This document shows, in pieces, positions 8,938-18,905 of a stretch of 64,000 nucleotides of DNA (within the stretch, counting starts at the first letter, position 1; each line of letters begins with the position of its first letter). The notes under the pieces are model-generated. The model was given only the letters and a program-made list of their open reading frames with translations, was not told the origin of the DNA and ran no database searches. This DNA comes from Gammaproteobacteria bacterium (lineage in GTDB: Bacteria; Pseudomonadota; Gammaproteobacteria; UBA6429; Thiohalophilaceae). The stretch lies in the NCBI GenBank assembly GCA_024641475.1, contig JAHECZ010000005.1, positions 29,808-93,807 on the forward strand, in the 5' to 3' direction. A program made the translations under genes and the position numbers.

Positions 8938-9603
8938 ATGGCCATGCATGATTATCGAATTCTGGTTGGTGCGGCAGGATGGCAACACGCTGCCTGGCAG
9001 GAGGACTTCTATCCTGAGGGGCTGCCCGACGAGTGGACCCTGGGTTTTTACGGCAATGAATTTAAAGTCATATTGCTACCGGCAGTGGCGTGGCCGATTG
9101 ATGTCAGGGCGGTGCAGCGATTAGTACAGGATTCCGGAGAATCACTGGCATTTCTGTGTGAGTTGCCATTGGCACGATGCCGCCGTGAGTTACTTGCAAA
9201 TAATCAGCAAGTACTTCAGGCGTTTGGTCCGCGCTTACTCGGTGTGATCCTGCCGTTGGCCGGCGTGACTGCACTACCTGAATTAGCGGGAGAACTTGCG
9301 CAATCACATCGTGTTTGTATCGATGCGGGCTTTACAGTAAATCAGCTCGAAGCAATTCTGCAGCAGGATGAACGACTTGGGGTTTGCTGGCATGGAACGA
9401 GCGATAATCAGGAGTTACGTCACGGTCGTTTGACCTGTGCACGCATTCGCAGTGAGGGCATGACCCTGCGCAATCTGCGAAATATATTAGAGAGGTTGCT
9501 GGCAGTTCAAGATCCGCAGCGTTATCTGGCGGTGATTTTTGAAGGTGACCCGCCTTCAATTGAAGTGATGCGCCAGGCAATGATGTTATTGGATTTACTC
9601 TGA
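8938..9603 (+). CDS. Divergent DUF72-family protein
   Basis: 221 residues. The start 'ILVGAAGWQHAAWQEDFYPEGLPDEW' matches the opening of DUF72 proteins (G-x-x-GW...W...FYP...LP), a TIM-barrel family of unknown biochemical role. The rest follows loosely: a predicted alpha/beta barrel with 'RYLAVIFEGDPPS' near the end. It is shorter and more diverged than typical DUF72 members (about 240-300 residues). The ATG could be at 8938 or 8944. It is the first gene before mlaF, with about 45 nt between them, and is probably co-transcribed with the mla genes. No function is assigned. Confidence 0.75.
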   Translation: MAMHDYRILVGAAGWQHAAWQEDFYPEGLPDEWTLGFYGNEFKVILLPAVAWPIDVRAVQRLVQDSGESLAFLCELPLARCRRELLANNQQVLQAFGPRLLGVILPLAGVTALPELAGELAQSHRVCIDAGFTVNQLEAILQQDERLGVCWHGTSDNQELRHGRLTCARIRSEGMTLRNLRNILERLLAVQDPQRYLAVIFEGDPPSIEVMRQAMMLLDLL

Positions 9604-9648
9604 GAAAAACCAGCCTACTGATTGTCAGTATGCGTACGACAAGGCACA

Positions 9649-10491
9649 ATGCATTCAATGATGACACCAGCCAACCCTCACGTTGTTGAAGTTAGACAGA
9701 TGCGCTTTGTGCGTGGTAAGCGCATGATCTTCGATGGCGTGGATCTCGATATCCAGCGCGGCAAGATCACTGCCATCATGGGACCATCTGGTACCGGCAA
9801 AACCACCTTGTTGCGACTCATCGGTGGACAATTGCGACCCGATGCCGGTTCGATCATGGTCGAAGGCCAGCAAGTGGATAAATTAGGCCATACCGCCTTG
9901 TATCAATTACGCAAGCGCATGGGCATGTTGTTTCAGAACGGTGCGTTACTCACCGACATGAATGTGTTTGACAACGTGGCATTTCCACTGCGTGAACACA
10001 CCAAGTTACCCGAAGCCCTGATTCGCGATCTGGTGCTGATGAAATTACATGCAGTTGGTTTGCGTGGAGCCTGGCAATTGATGCCCAGCGAATTATCCGG
10101 CGGCATGTCGCGTCGCGTGGCGCTGGCACGTGCGATAGCACTTGATCCGATGATTATGATGTACGACGAGCCGTTCACCGGGCAAGACCCGATCTCCATG
10201 GGCGTGTTGGTGCGCTTGATACGGCAACTCAATGATGCGCTTGGGCTGACGAGTGTCATCGTCTCGCATGATATTGCCGAGACCAGAAGTATCGCGGATT
10301 ACATTTATTTGCTATCCAACGGCAAAGTTGTGGCACATGGCACATCGGACGAGCTGGATCGATCCGAATCGGAATGGGCACAACAATTTTTAAAAGGGCT
10401 GTCGGATGGGCCGGTGCCGTTTCATTATCCCGCGGAAGATTATCGTCGCGACATGTTGGCCGGCGAGAATGTCGTGGTGAGCAACCGATGA
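9649..10491 (+). CDS. mlaF: Phospholipid transport ABC ATPase MlaF
   Basis: Cytoplasmic ATPase of the inner-membrane MlaFEDB lipid transporter. It shows Walker A 'GPSGTGKTT', Q-loop '[12 protein letters not shown]' (typical of MlaF/Ttg2A), signature '[14 protein letters not shown]', Walker B '[13 protein letters not shown]' and H-loop 'VSHD'. The track starts at a TTG at 9622. I prefer the ATG at 9649, preceded by AAGG, giving 280 residues; ATGs at 9658 and 9661 remain possible. The stop overlaps the mlaE start (ATGA). Confidence 0.94.
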   Translation: MHSMMTPANPHVVEVRQMRFVRGKRMIFDGVDLDIQRGKITAIMGPSGTGKTTLLRLIGGQLRPDAGSIMVEGQQVDKLGHTALYQLRKRMGMLFQNGALLTDMNVFDNVAFPLREHTKLPEALIRDLVLMKLHAVGLRGAWQLMPSELSGGMSRRVALARAIALDPMIMMYDEPFTGQDPISMGVLVRLIRQLNDALGLTSVIVSHDIAETRSIADYIYLLSNGKVVAHGTSDELDRSESEWAQQFLKGLSDGPVPFHYPAEDYRRDMLAGENVVVSNR

Positions 10492-11270
10492 TTCTCAGCG
10501 TGATACAAAATCTGGGACAAAAGGGTTTGGATTTTTTCCAGCGTTTGGGGCGGGGCCATTTGTTGTTCGTGCAGATATTGGCGGGCATTCCTGGCCTGAT
10601 TCCACGTTTTGGTTTGGTGATTCAGCAAGTTTTCTCCGTTGGCGTTTTATCGATGGTGATTATTGTGGTCTCCGGATTATTTGTCGGCATGGTGTTGGGT
10701 TTGCAAGGCTATAACACCCTGGTGGATTTCGGCGCCGAAGAGTCACTCGGTGTGGTGGTGTCATTGTCACTGGTACGTGAACTTGGTCCAGTAGTCACTG
10801 CGTTACTGTTTGCAGGACGAGCCGGATCGGCGCTTACTGCCGAGATTGGCTTGATGAAAGCGACCGAACAATTATCGGCGATGGAAATGATGGCGGTGGA
10901 TCCGGTACGGCGTGTCCTGGCGCCACGGTTTTTGGCCGGATTTATTTCCATGCCTTTGTTAGCAGCGATCTTCAGTGCGGTCGGTGTATTGGGCGGTTAC
11001 TTTGTCGGCGTTGGTTTGCTTGGCGTGGATGAAGGATCTTACTGGTCGCAGATGCAGGCCAAAGTGGATCTGTATAATGATATTTATAACGGCGTGATCA
11101 AGAGTCTGGTCTTCGGGATAGTGGTGACCTGGATTGCGTTATTTGAAGGCTCGGATGCGATTCCCACTTCCGAAGGTGTGAGTCGCGCGACGACACGCAC
11201 CGTGGTGCACTCGTCGTTGGCGGTGTTAGGTCTGGATTTCATCTTGACGGCATTAATGTTTGGAGCATAA
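10488..11270 (+). CDS. mlaE: Phospholipid transport permease MlaE
   Basis: Inner-membrane permease of the Mla transporter, 260 residues, the same length as E. coli MlaE. The MlaE signature '[19 protein letters not shown]' is present, followed by '[22 protein letters not shown]'. About five hydrophobic segments are visible. The track starts 38 codons upstream inside mlaF; the ATG at 10488 that overlaps the mlaF stop (ATGA) is clearly right because it gives the normal N-terminus and couples translation. mlaD follows after 5 nt. Confidence 0.95.
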   Translation: MILSVIQNLGQKGLDFFQRLGRGHLLFVQILAGIPGLIPRFGLVIQQVFSVGVLSMVIIVVSGLFVGMVLGLQGYNTLVDFGAEESLGVVVSLSLVRELGPVVTALLFAGRAGSALTAEIGLMKATEQLSAMEMMAVDPVRRVLAPRFLAGFISMPLLAAIFSAVGVLGGYFVGVGLLGVDEGSYWSQMQAKVDLYNDIYNGVIKSLVFGIVVTWIALFEGSDAIPTSEGVSRATTRTVVHSSLAVLGLDFILTALMFGA

Positions 11271-11275
11271 CGATT

Positions 11276-11911
11276 ATGATGAATACACGCACAGTTGAGA
11301 TTTGGGTTGGAATATTTGTGGCTGCAGGTCTGGCAGCAATTTTTATGCTGGCGATGCGCGTCAGCAATCTGAGTGCATACAGCAGTGCAGGCGGTTTTGA
11401 TGTCACCGCAGTATATGAAGATGCCAGTGGTCTCAAGGTGCGCTCACCTGTCGCAATGGCCGGTGTCACGATCGGTCGTGTCACGCAGATTCGTTTTGTG
11501 CCACTGTGGGATGTGATGATTAAGGATGGCAAGGTCAGCGCAGCCACCAAGGCAGCGGCGACATCCAATGATAAAAATGTTGAAACGCTGAAGCGGGCTT
11601 ATGTCGCCGTGGTCACTTTGCACATTGATGGACAGTACGACAAACAGATACCTGAAACCTCCGACGCGAATATTTATACCGCCGGGTTGCTGGGTGAAAA
11701 ATACATCGGCTTGTTAGCTGGTGCCGTCACCAAATGTGGCGAGGATGAAGAACTGTTAGCAGCATTGGATGGTCAGAAACCGGCAGGCACTGCCAAAGAT
11801 TGTGTTGCCACGCGTTATCTGACCCAGGGATCATTGGTACGCAAGACTCAGGGTACACTGATACTGGAAAAGCTGATTGCGCAATTTATCGATAAATTCA
11901 GTAGCAAATAA
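11276..11911 (+). CDS. mlaD: Phospholipid transport substrate-binding protein MlaD, with enlarged loops
   Basis: Membrane-anchored MCE-domain protein that forms the periplasmic ring of MlaFEDB. It has an N-terminal helix ('VGIFVAAGLAAIFMLAM') and one MCE domain recognised by 'GLKVRSPVAMAGVTIGRVTQI' and 'TAGLLGEKYIGLL'. The C-terminus 'LILEKLIAQFI' matches MlaD. Compared from memory with E. coli MlaD, about 30 extra residues lie between 'TQIRF' and 'YVAVVTLHID'. A further extra stretch after 'IGLLAGAV' contains two cysteines about 24 residues apart. Total 211 residues; E. coli is 183 but with a long tail absent here. No mlaC follows. Confidence 0.92.
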   Translation: MMNTRTVEIWVGIFVAAGLAAIFMLAMRVSNLSAYSSAGGFDVTAVYEDASGLKVRSPVAMAGVTIGRVTQIRFVPLWDVMIKDGKVSAATKAAATSNDKNVETLKRAYVAVVTLHIDGQYDKQIPETSDANIYTAGLLGEKYIGLLAGAVTKCGEDEELLAALDGQKPAGTAKDCVATRYLTQGSLVRKTQGTLILEKLIAQFIDKFSSK

Positions 11912-11916
11912 TCACG

Positions 11917-12219
11917 ATGCCTGCTTTCACATTGGAACAACGCAGTCCCGGCCAGTTTCTCCTTACAGGAGAACTCAATATGTACACCGTCCCAGAGTTG
12001 CTCAGCACTTCACAGGAAATGTTTGCCGGAACGCAGGGTAAGGTCAACGTGGATCTGGCGGCGGTCAGTCGCAGTGATAGTGCTGGTTTGGCCTTATTAA
12101 TTGCCTGGATGCGTCTGGCGCAGGCATACAATTTTGAGATTCATTTTGAAAATTTACCGGAACAAATGCGTCAGATCGCCCGCGTCAGTGAGTTGGAACC
12201 CTTGCTGCCAATAAGCTGA
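11917..12219 (+). CDS. mlaB: STAS-domain protein MlaB
   Basis: A 100-residue STAS-domain protein, the cytoplasmic partner that stabilises MlaF. The hallmark 'RSDSAGLALLIAWMR' contains the conserved Ser/Asp loop of anti-anti-sigma-like STAS domains and matches MlaB. It starts 5 nt after mlaD, exactly where mlaC would normally be inserted before it. A 152-nt gap then separates it from ibaG. Confidence 0.9.
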   Translation: MPAFTLEQRSPGQFLLTGELNMYTVPELLSTSQEMFAGTQGKVNVDLAAVSRSDSAGLALLIAWMRLAQAYNFEIHFENLPEQMRQIARVSELEPLLPIS

Positions 12220-12254
12220 ACCTGTTTCCGGAATTCGGTATTTGGTCTTGTGGC

Positions 12255-12270
12255 GGCCTCGATCGCGGCC
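12255..12270. repeat. GC-rich near-perfect palindrome after mlaB
   Basis: GGCCTCGATCGCGGCC is a 16-nt palindrome with one mismatched pair, centred on CGATCG, 36 nt after the mlaB stop. There is no T run, so a simple intrinsic terminator is unlikely. The remaining gap up to ibaG shows no convincing promoter. Confidence 0.4.
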
Positions 12271-12371
12271 CTGCGCGACAGCAATTTTCGTTTCTCCCAC
12301 CCCCTCCAGTAGTCCCCTCCGGCGATTGCTTCCGTTACAATAGCCCTTCATCAATCAAAGGTAGCGCAGGT

Positions 12372-12626
12372 ATGAATCCCGAAGAAGTCAAACGCTTGAT
12401 CGCCGCAGGTTTATCCGGCTGTGAAGTTATGGTCAGCGGTGATGGCAGCCATTTTGAAGCCATCGTGATCGGCGAATGTTTTGCCAATTTGACCGCGGTC
12501 AAAAAACAGCAATTGGTTTACGCTACGGTCAATGATCGAATCCGCAGCGGTGAATTGCATGCCTTATCGATTAAAACCTACACGCCTGCCGAATGGCAAC
12601 AGGCACGCAAGTTGCGGGTGATGTAA
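12372..12626 (+). CDS. ibaG: BolA-family protein IbaG
   Basis: An 84-residue BolA-like protein. The fold is a KH-like alpha-beta-beta-alpha-alpha-beta domain with the family pattern 'GDGSHFEAIVIGECFANLTAVKKQQLVYA'. His27 in 'GSHFEA' corresponds to the conserved BolA histidine. IbaG-type proteins bind [2Fe-2S] with monothiol glutaredoxins. The position between mlaB and murA is typical for IbaG, not BolA. The murA start follows after 3 nt. Confidence 0.93.
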   Translation: MNPEEVKRLIAAGLSGCEVMVSGDGSHFEAIVIGECFANLTAVKKQQLVYATVNDRIRSGELHALSIKTYTPAEWQQARKLRVM

Positions 12627-13889
<1,263 letters not shown>

Positions 13890-13909
13890 TTGCTGACTAT
13901 GGACATAAG

Positions 13910-14545
13910 ATGAAGAACACACTGACCATCGCTTTATCGAAAGGCCGTATCTTTGAAGAAACACTGCCGTTGCTCAAGCGCGCCGGTATCGAACCAACCG
14001 ATGATCCGAATAAGTCACGCAAGTTGATTTTGTCGACGACGCGTGACGATGTGAAACTGGTGATCATCCGTGCGGCCGATGTACCGACCTATGTGCAGTA
14101 TGGTGCAGCGGATATGGGTGTGGCTGGCAAGGATGTATTAATGGAGCACGGCGGGGACGGTTTGTATGAACCGTTGGATCTGCAAATCGCCAAATGTAAA
14201 TTGATGGTGGCAGCACCGGTGCAACGCAGCAAAATATCCGGTCGGTTGCGCGTGGCAACGAAATATCTGAATATCACCCGCCAGTATTTTGCGCAGCAAG
14301 GCACGCAGGTGGAATTGATTAAATTATACGGCTCGATGGAATTGGCGCCCTTGGTCGGTTTGGCCGATTACATCGTCGATCTGGTTGATACCGGTAATAC
14401 GCTGAAAGCCAATGGCCTGGAACCCACCGAGCATATCGCCGATATCAGTTCTCGCCTGGTGGTGAACAAGGCATCGATGAAAATGAAACATGCCAGTATT
14501 CAGGGTTTTATTGAACATATGGCAGCGGCTGTTGCGAATAACTAA
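13910..14545 (+). CDS. hisG: ATP phosphoribosyltransferase, short form
   Basis: First enzyme of histidine synthesis (ATP + PRPP to phosphoribosyl-ATP). From the ATG at 13910 it has 211 residues, beginning '[22 protein letters not shown]', the normal HisG start. The track begins at a GTG at 13886 that overlaps the murA stop and adds 8 atypical residues. The C-terminal regulatory domain of long HisG is absent, so this is the short HisGS, which needs HisZ as a regulatory subunit. hisZ is not in the window. PRPP motif region: '[16 protein letters not shown]'. Confidence 0.95.
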   Translation: MKNTLTIALSKGRIFEETLPLLKRAGIEPTDDPNKSRKLILSTTRDDVKLVIIRAADVPTYVQYGAADMGVAGKDVLMEHGGDGLYEPLDLQIAKCKLMVAAPVQRSKISGRLRVATKYLNITRQYFAQQGTQVELIKLYGSMELAPLVGLADYIVDLVDTGNTLKANGLEPTEHIADISSRLVVNKASMKMKHASIQGFIEHMAAAVANN

Positions 14546-14551
14546 ATCATC

Positions 14552-15853
14552 ATGAGTATTACGATTAAACAATTGGCGACAACTGCGACGGATTTCTGGC
14601 CGCAACTGGATCAGTTGCTGGCGTGGGACAGTGTCTCGGATGAAAAAATTGCACAGACCGTGCGTGAGATTATCCAGAATGTTCGTGCACGCGGTGATGC
14701 GGCAGTTGTGGAGTACACTAATCGCTTCGATCGTATGTCGGTTGCATCAATAAACGAATTACAGATTCCTGCCGGAAAATTGCAACAGGCATTAGAAATT
14801 ATTCCTGCCAAAACCCGCGCTGCACTTGAAACTGCGGCTGATCGGGTGCGGCGCTATCATGAACATCAGTTGCAGAAAAGTTGGTCGTATACCGAAGCCG
14901 ATGGCACTTTGCTAGGACAGCAGGTGACCGCATTGGATCGCGTGGGTGTGTATGTGCCGGGTGGTAAAGCCGCATACCCCTCTTCGGTATTGATGAATGT
15001 GATGCCCGCCAAAGTTGCCGGTGTCGCCGAGATCATCATGGTCGTGCCCACCCCCGATGGGGTGATCAATGACATGGTGTTGGCCGCAGCGCAGATCGCG
15101 GGCGTGGATAAAATATTTGCGATTGGTGGTGCCCAGGCCGTGGCTGCACTCGCGTATGGCACGCAAACCATACCGAAGGTCGACAAGATTGTCGGCCCGG
15201 GAAATATTTACGTGGCAACCGCCAAGTCGATGGTATTTGGCGCAGTCGGCATCGACATGATCGCTGGCCCATCAGAAATCCTGGTCATCTGCGATGGCCA
15301 AACCGATCCGGACTGGATTGCAATGGATTTATTTTCACAGGCCGAACATGACGAAGATGCCCAATCAATCTTGATCGCCCCCGATGCCGCGTATCTAGCT
15401 CAGGTCATGACCAGCATTAATAAACTTTTACCAACAATGCCACGTGCCGAGATTATCCGCGCCTCATTGACACAACGCGGTGCGATGATCACAGTGCGCG
15501 ATATGCAGGAAGCGGTAGAAGTCGCAAATTATATTGCACCGGAGCATCTGGAATTATCCGTCGCCGATCCGCAAACCATGAGCACACAGATCCGCCACGC
15601 CGGTGCGATCTTTATGGGGCGTTATACGGCGGAAGCAATTGGCGACTATTGTGCCGGACCTAATCACGTTCTGCCTACATCACGTACGGCGCGCTTTTCT
15701 TCACCACTTGGCGTATATGATTTTCAGAAACGCTCGAGTCTGATTATGTGTTCGCCTCAAGGCGCCGCGGAGTTAGGTAAAACTGCTTCGACACTGGCGC
15801 ACGGCGAAGGACTGACGGCGCATGCCAAATCAGCGGAGTATCGGATTAAATAA
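14552..15853 (+). CDS. hisD: Histidinol dehydrogenase
   Basis: Catalyses the last two oxidations of histidine synthesis (histidinol to histidine, NAD and Zn dependent). The 433 residues include '[19 protein letters not shown]' and '[14 protein letters not shown]', the HisD signatures. Active-site residues lie in 'AEHDEDAQS' and 'YIAPEHLEL', and '[18 protein letters not shown]' is also conserved. It starts 6 nt after hisG. Confidence 0.97.
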   Translation: MSITIKQLATTATDFWPQLDQLLAWDSVSDEKIAQTVREIIQNVRARGDAAVVEYTNRFDRMSVASINELQIPAGKLQQALEIIPAKTRAALETAADRVRRYHEHQLQKSWSYTEADGTLLGQQVTALDRVGVYVPGGKAAYPSSVLMNVMPAKVAGVAEIIMVVPTPDGVINDMVLAAAQIAGVDKIFAIGGAQAVAALAYGTQTIPKVDKIVGPGNIYVATAKSMVFGAVGIDMIAGPSEILVICDGQTDPDWIAMDLFSQAEHDEDAQSILIAPDAAYLAQVMTSINKLLPTMPRAEIIRASLTQRGAMITVRDMQEAVEVANYIAPEHLELSVADPQTMSTQIRHAGAIFMGRYTAEAIGDYCAGPNHVLPTSRTARFSSPLGVYDFQKRSSLIMCSPQGAAELGKTASTLAHGEGLTAHAKSAEYRIK

Positions 15854-15886
15854 GTAACTAGTTGCGAGTAACAAGTAACTAGGGAA
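15852..15886. repeat. Short heptad repeat tract between hisD and hisC
   Basis: The hisD-hisC spacer is made of 7-mers: AAGTAAC, TAGTTGC, GAGTAAC, AAGTAAC, TAGGGAA. The decamer AAGTAACTAG occurs twice, 21 nt apart. The final copy supplies the AGGGA that acts as the hisC ribosome site. Related TTACTAGTAA sequence occurs near 24617. Confidence 0.55.
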
Positions 15887-15892
15887 ATCAAC

Positions 15893-16978
15893 ATGTCCAA
15901 GCAACGTTCACCACAAGATTTGATCCGTCCGGCAATTCGTGCGCTATCGGCGTATCACGTGCCGCCTTCGGGTGGCATGGTCAAGCTCGATGCGATGGAA
16001 AATCCCTATCGCTGGCCGGACGATATGATCAAGCAATGGTTGGCGTTGCTGCGTGATGTCGAACTCAATCGTTATCCGGATCCGACGGCCGCACCACTGG
16101 TAGTGCGCTTGCGTCAGGTGATGGCGGTGCCAGATGACAGCGCGGTGTTGTTGGGCAATGGCTCAGATGAACTGATTCAGATGATTTTGATGGCCATGGC
16201 GGATCCACAACATGTGGTACTGGCGCCGACACCGAGTTTTGTCATGTATAAGATGATAGCCGATGTGGTCGGCATGCCATTTGTGGGCGTGCCATTGAAT
16301 GCGGATTTTTCTCTGAATCGCAGCACGATGCTGGCCGCCATTGCTGAGCATCAACCGGCAGTGGTGTTTCTTGCCTATCCGAATAATCCCACCGGGAATT
16401 TATTCGACACGCAAACGGTGCATGACATTATTCAGGCTGCGTCAGGTGTGGTGGTGGTGGATGAGGCCTATCATGCCTTTGCGGCGTCCAGTTTTATGAA
16501 TGAATTAAATAAATATCCGAATTTATTGGTGATGCGCACTGTATCCAAAATGGGTTTGGCAGGATTACGTCTGGGTTTGTTGGCCGGTGCCAGTGCGTGG
16601 TTGCAGGAGTTCGACAAGGTACGTCTACCGTATAACATCAATGTGTTAACCCAGGTTAGTGCCGAGTTCGCTTTGAATAATCTCGCGATACTGCAACAAC
16701 AAACCGACCAGATATGCCGTGACCGGGAAATTTTACTGAATGCGTTGCGTAGCATTGCGGGACTGGAAGTGTTTCCCAGTAAGGCTAATTTTATTTTATT
16801 CCGCACCCCGGCCGCACGGGCGACAGAGATATTCATGGCACTCAAGGCGCGCAAGGTTTTAATCAAGAATCTTTCTGCCGTGGGCGGCTTGCTCAGCGAT
16901 TGCCTGCGGGTAACGGTCGGGACACCGGAAGAGAACACCATTTTTCTTCGTGAGTTACGCCAAATACTATCAGTATAA
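15893..16978 (+). CDS. hisC: Histidinol-phosphate aminotransferase
   Basis: PLP-dependent class I/II aminotransferase of 361 residues that converts imidazole acetol phosphate to histidinol phosphate. Landmarks are 'LDAMENPYRWPD', 'NRYPDPTA', 'LGNGSDELIQ' (PLP phosphate region), 'YPNNPTGN', 'VVVDEAYHAF' and the PLP lysine in 'RTVSKMGLAGLRLG'. The context after hisG-hisD confirms HisC over other aminotransferases. A terminator follows the stop. Confidence 0.96.
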   Translation: MSKQRSPQDLIRPAIRALSAYHVPPSGGMVKLDAMENPYRWPDDMIKQWLALLRDVELNRYPDPTAAPLVVRLRQVMAVPDDSAVLLGNGSDELIQMILMAMADPQHVVLAPTPSFVMYKMIADVVGMPFVGVPLNADFSLNRSTMLAAIAEHQPAVVFLAYPNNPTGNLFDTQTVHDIIQAASGVVVVDEAYHAFAASSFMNELNKYPNLLVMRTVSKMGLAGLRLGLLAGASAWLQEFDKVRLPYNINVLTQVSAEFALNNLAILQQQTDQICRDREILLNALRSIAGLEVFPSKANFILFRTPAARATEIFMALKARKVLIKNLSAVGGLLSDCLRVTVGTPEENTIFLRELRQILSV

Positions 16979-16980
16979 TT

Positions 16981-17006
16981 CGGCTGAATAACTCAGCCCG
17001 GTTTTT
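16981..17006 (+). terminator. Intrinsic terminator after hisC
   Basis: GGCTGA (16982-16987), a 5-nt loop, TCAGCC (16993-16998), then CGGTTTTT. It lies 4 nt after the hisC stop and just before the convergent globin gene, closing the mla-murA-his run. Confidence 0.75.
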
Positions 17007-17011
17007 GGGAT

Positions 17012-17428
17012 TCAGGCTTCGACAGTATTTGCCGCCTTGATCATGGTTTGAGCTAGCAAGGTATAGGTTTCAATCCAGGCCTGTTTGGTTTCCGGCGTAA
17101 AGGCATCACCCAATCCTTGCTGCAATGTCCACAACAATGCCTGCGCAACAGTATCGTAATCTTTGTCGGTGACACCGTAACTGGCATGCCGACGGCCCAG
17201 ATCTTCCACAGCGGGTACGACAGATGCGATATTGTCCAGAGAATTTACTGCGTAGGTAATCGTATTCATTAATTTACGCCCCTGATCATGCATGTCGTGT
17301 TTAAACAGGGTTTGCAGTTTTGGATCCAAGATAAATAAGCGATGATAAAAAAGTGTGGCAGCCGTGTCGGCTATGGGCCGGACTTTTTTCCAGGAAAGTT
17401 GTACTAAATTGATTTGTTGTGGCGTCAT
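17012..17428 (-). CDS. Single-domain bacterial globin (flavohaemoglobin-like globin domain)
   Basis: A 138-residue haem globin with no reductase domain, resembling the globin part of flavohaemoglobins and Vitreoscilla haemoglobin. The proximal haem ligand is His81 in 'LGRRHASYGV'. Tyr28 in 'LFYHRLF' fits B10 and Phe42 in 'LFKHDM' fits CD1. It likely binds O2 or NO, but a role in NO defence or O2 sensing is inference. The ribosome site GGAGGTG lies about 8 nt before the ATG. Its own promoter should be in the 254-nt AT-rich upstream gap; I could not identify an FNR or NsrR site with confidence. Confidence 0.9.
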   Translation of the reverse strand: MTPQQINLVQLSWKKVRPIADTAATLFYHRLFILDPKLQTLFKHDMHDQGRKLMNTITYAVNSLDNIASVVPAVEDLGRRHASYGVTDKDYDTVAQALLWTLQQGLGDAFTPETKQAWIETYTLLAQTMIKAANTVEA

Positions 17429-17682
17429 GATGGGGCACCTCCGTATTTGGTTTCGATCTACTTCATCCGTGTTAGAACTGGAATAACCTGTACATCAAAT
17501 GGTATTTGAATATATGTTTAGCTTATCGCATTGTTGTGCTGTTGTAATATATTCTTTGCCTGCGAAGTTATGCTTGCACCGTTAGTACGGTTATAGAATG
17601 TATGTTTATCACTGTTACCTGGCACAGACTGTGTGATTCAAAATTGATAATTACACGAGGTTAAGTTACCGCCCGTCCGGGA

Positions 17683-18855
17683 TTATCGGTGTGCTTTAGA
17701 TGTGTCTTGTAAAGGCCGTTCGGCGATAAGTGTTTTTTTCTGCAGCGCTTTATTATTTCTTAGAATGGTGAGTGTGATCTCACTACCGGGTTTTTGTCGG
17801 CTGATCTGTTCCAGTGTTTCATGATAATCATGAACAAGTTTGTCATTGATGTGCGTAATGATATCGCCGCGTTCCAGTTTGGCTTTATCCGCCGGGCTGT
17901 TGCGCATAATGTGGGTAATGATGGCGCCAGTGGGATCTTTGAGGTTGAGTGATTCCGCAAGTTCATCGGATATATCCTGAATTCCGACACCTAACCAGCC
18001 TCGCACTACATGGCCTTTTTCAATGATCTGTGTCAGTACATCCTTGGCCAGACTGGTGGGAATGGCAAAGCCAATACCATGCGATCCACCTGATTCGGTG
18101 AAAATCACCGTATTGACACCGATGAGTTCACCGTGGGCATTGGTTAACGCACCACCGGAATTGCCAGGATTAATCGCGGCATCGGTTTGAATAAAATTTT
18201 CGAAAGTGGTAACACCCAGGCTACTGCGGCCCAGCGCACTGACAATACCGGATGTGACGGTTTGGCCGACGCCGTACGGGTTACCAATCGCCAGTACCAC
18301 GTCGCCAACACGTAATTGCTCAGAACGGCCGAAGGTAATAACTGGCAGACTGGGTAATTCGATTTTGAGTACCGCCAGATCGGTGTCCGGATCGATGCCG
18401 ACGACCTTGGCGGTGGTATGCCTGCCATCATGCAGAGCGATGGCGATTTCATCTGCTCCTTCAATGACATGATGGTTAGTCAATATATGCCCCTGGGTGC
18501 TGACGATGACACCCGAGCCCAGGCTATTTTCGCGGCGTTCCCGCGTGGTGGCATCGTTTTCACCATAAAAATACCGGTAGAGCGGGTCCTTGGCGTAAGG
18601 ATTAGTACGCTCGGTGATCAATTTCGTGGTGTAGATATTCACCACGGCGGGGGCGGCATGATCAACCCCATCGGCATAGGAGGCCGGGCGGTTGGCCGCA
18701 CTTTCTGCCGCAGTACGTGCCGGAGTTTCAAAAATCTGCACACCGCTGATTTCGTGGGGTGTCTGGCGGGAATAAATAAAGATCGCGAGGACGACGATGG
18801 CCAGTACCAGCGTGATAATCTGCAAAATTAAAGTAATGGTACGGCTGATCTGCAT
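17683..18855 (-). CDS. degS: DegS/AlgW-like periplasmic serine protease
   Basis: A 390-residue HtrA-family protease. An N-terminal membrane anchor (about 8-28) replaces a cleaved signal. The trypsin-like domain carries the triad His129 ('TNHHVI'), Asp159 ('DTDLAVLK') and Ser233 ('GNSGGAL'). One PDZ domain follows ('GWLGVGIQDIS...'). One PDZ plus an anchor fits DegS/AlgW, which cuts the anti-sigma factor RseA/MucA on outer-membrane stress. DegP and DegQ have two PDZ domains. The locus near hisC and petABC matches algW in Pseudomonas. The C-terminus is basic and Ser/Lys-rich. Confidence 0.92.
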   Translation of the reverse strand: MQISRTITLILQIITLVLAIVVLAIFIYSRQTPHEISGVQIFETPARTAAESAANRPASYADGVDHAAPAVVNIYTTKLITERTNPYAKDPLYRYFYGENDATTRERRENSLGSGVIVSTQGHILTNHHVIEGADEIAIALHDGRHTTAKVVGIDPDTDLAVLKIELPSLPVITFGRSEQLRVGDVVLAIGNPYGVGQTVTSGIVSALGRSSLGVTTFENFIQTDAAINPGNSGGALTNAHGELIGVNTVIFTESGGSHGIGFAIPTSLAKDVLTQIIEKGHVVRGWLGVGIQDISDELAESLNLKDPTGAIITHIMRNSPADKAKLERGDIITHINDKLVHDYHETLEQISRQKPGSEITLTILRNNKALQKKTLIAERPLQDTSKAHR

Positions 18856-18905
18856 GACCGCACCAGTTTACAATACTTTTACGCCTATGACGCAGGAGTC
18901 ATGCT

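Noticed and set aside
17429-17682. Possible NsrR/FNR-like site in the globin leader (around ATGGTATTTGAATATATG)
   Set aside because: Dyad symmetry is too poor to call a specific regulator.
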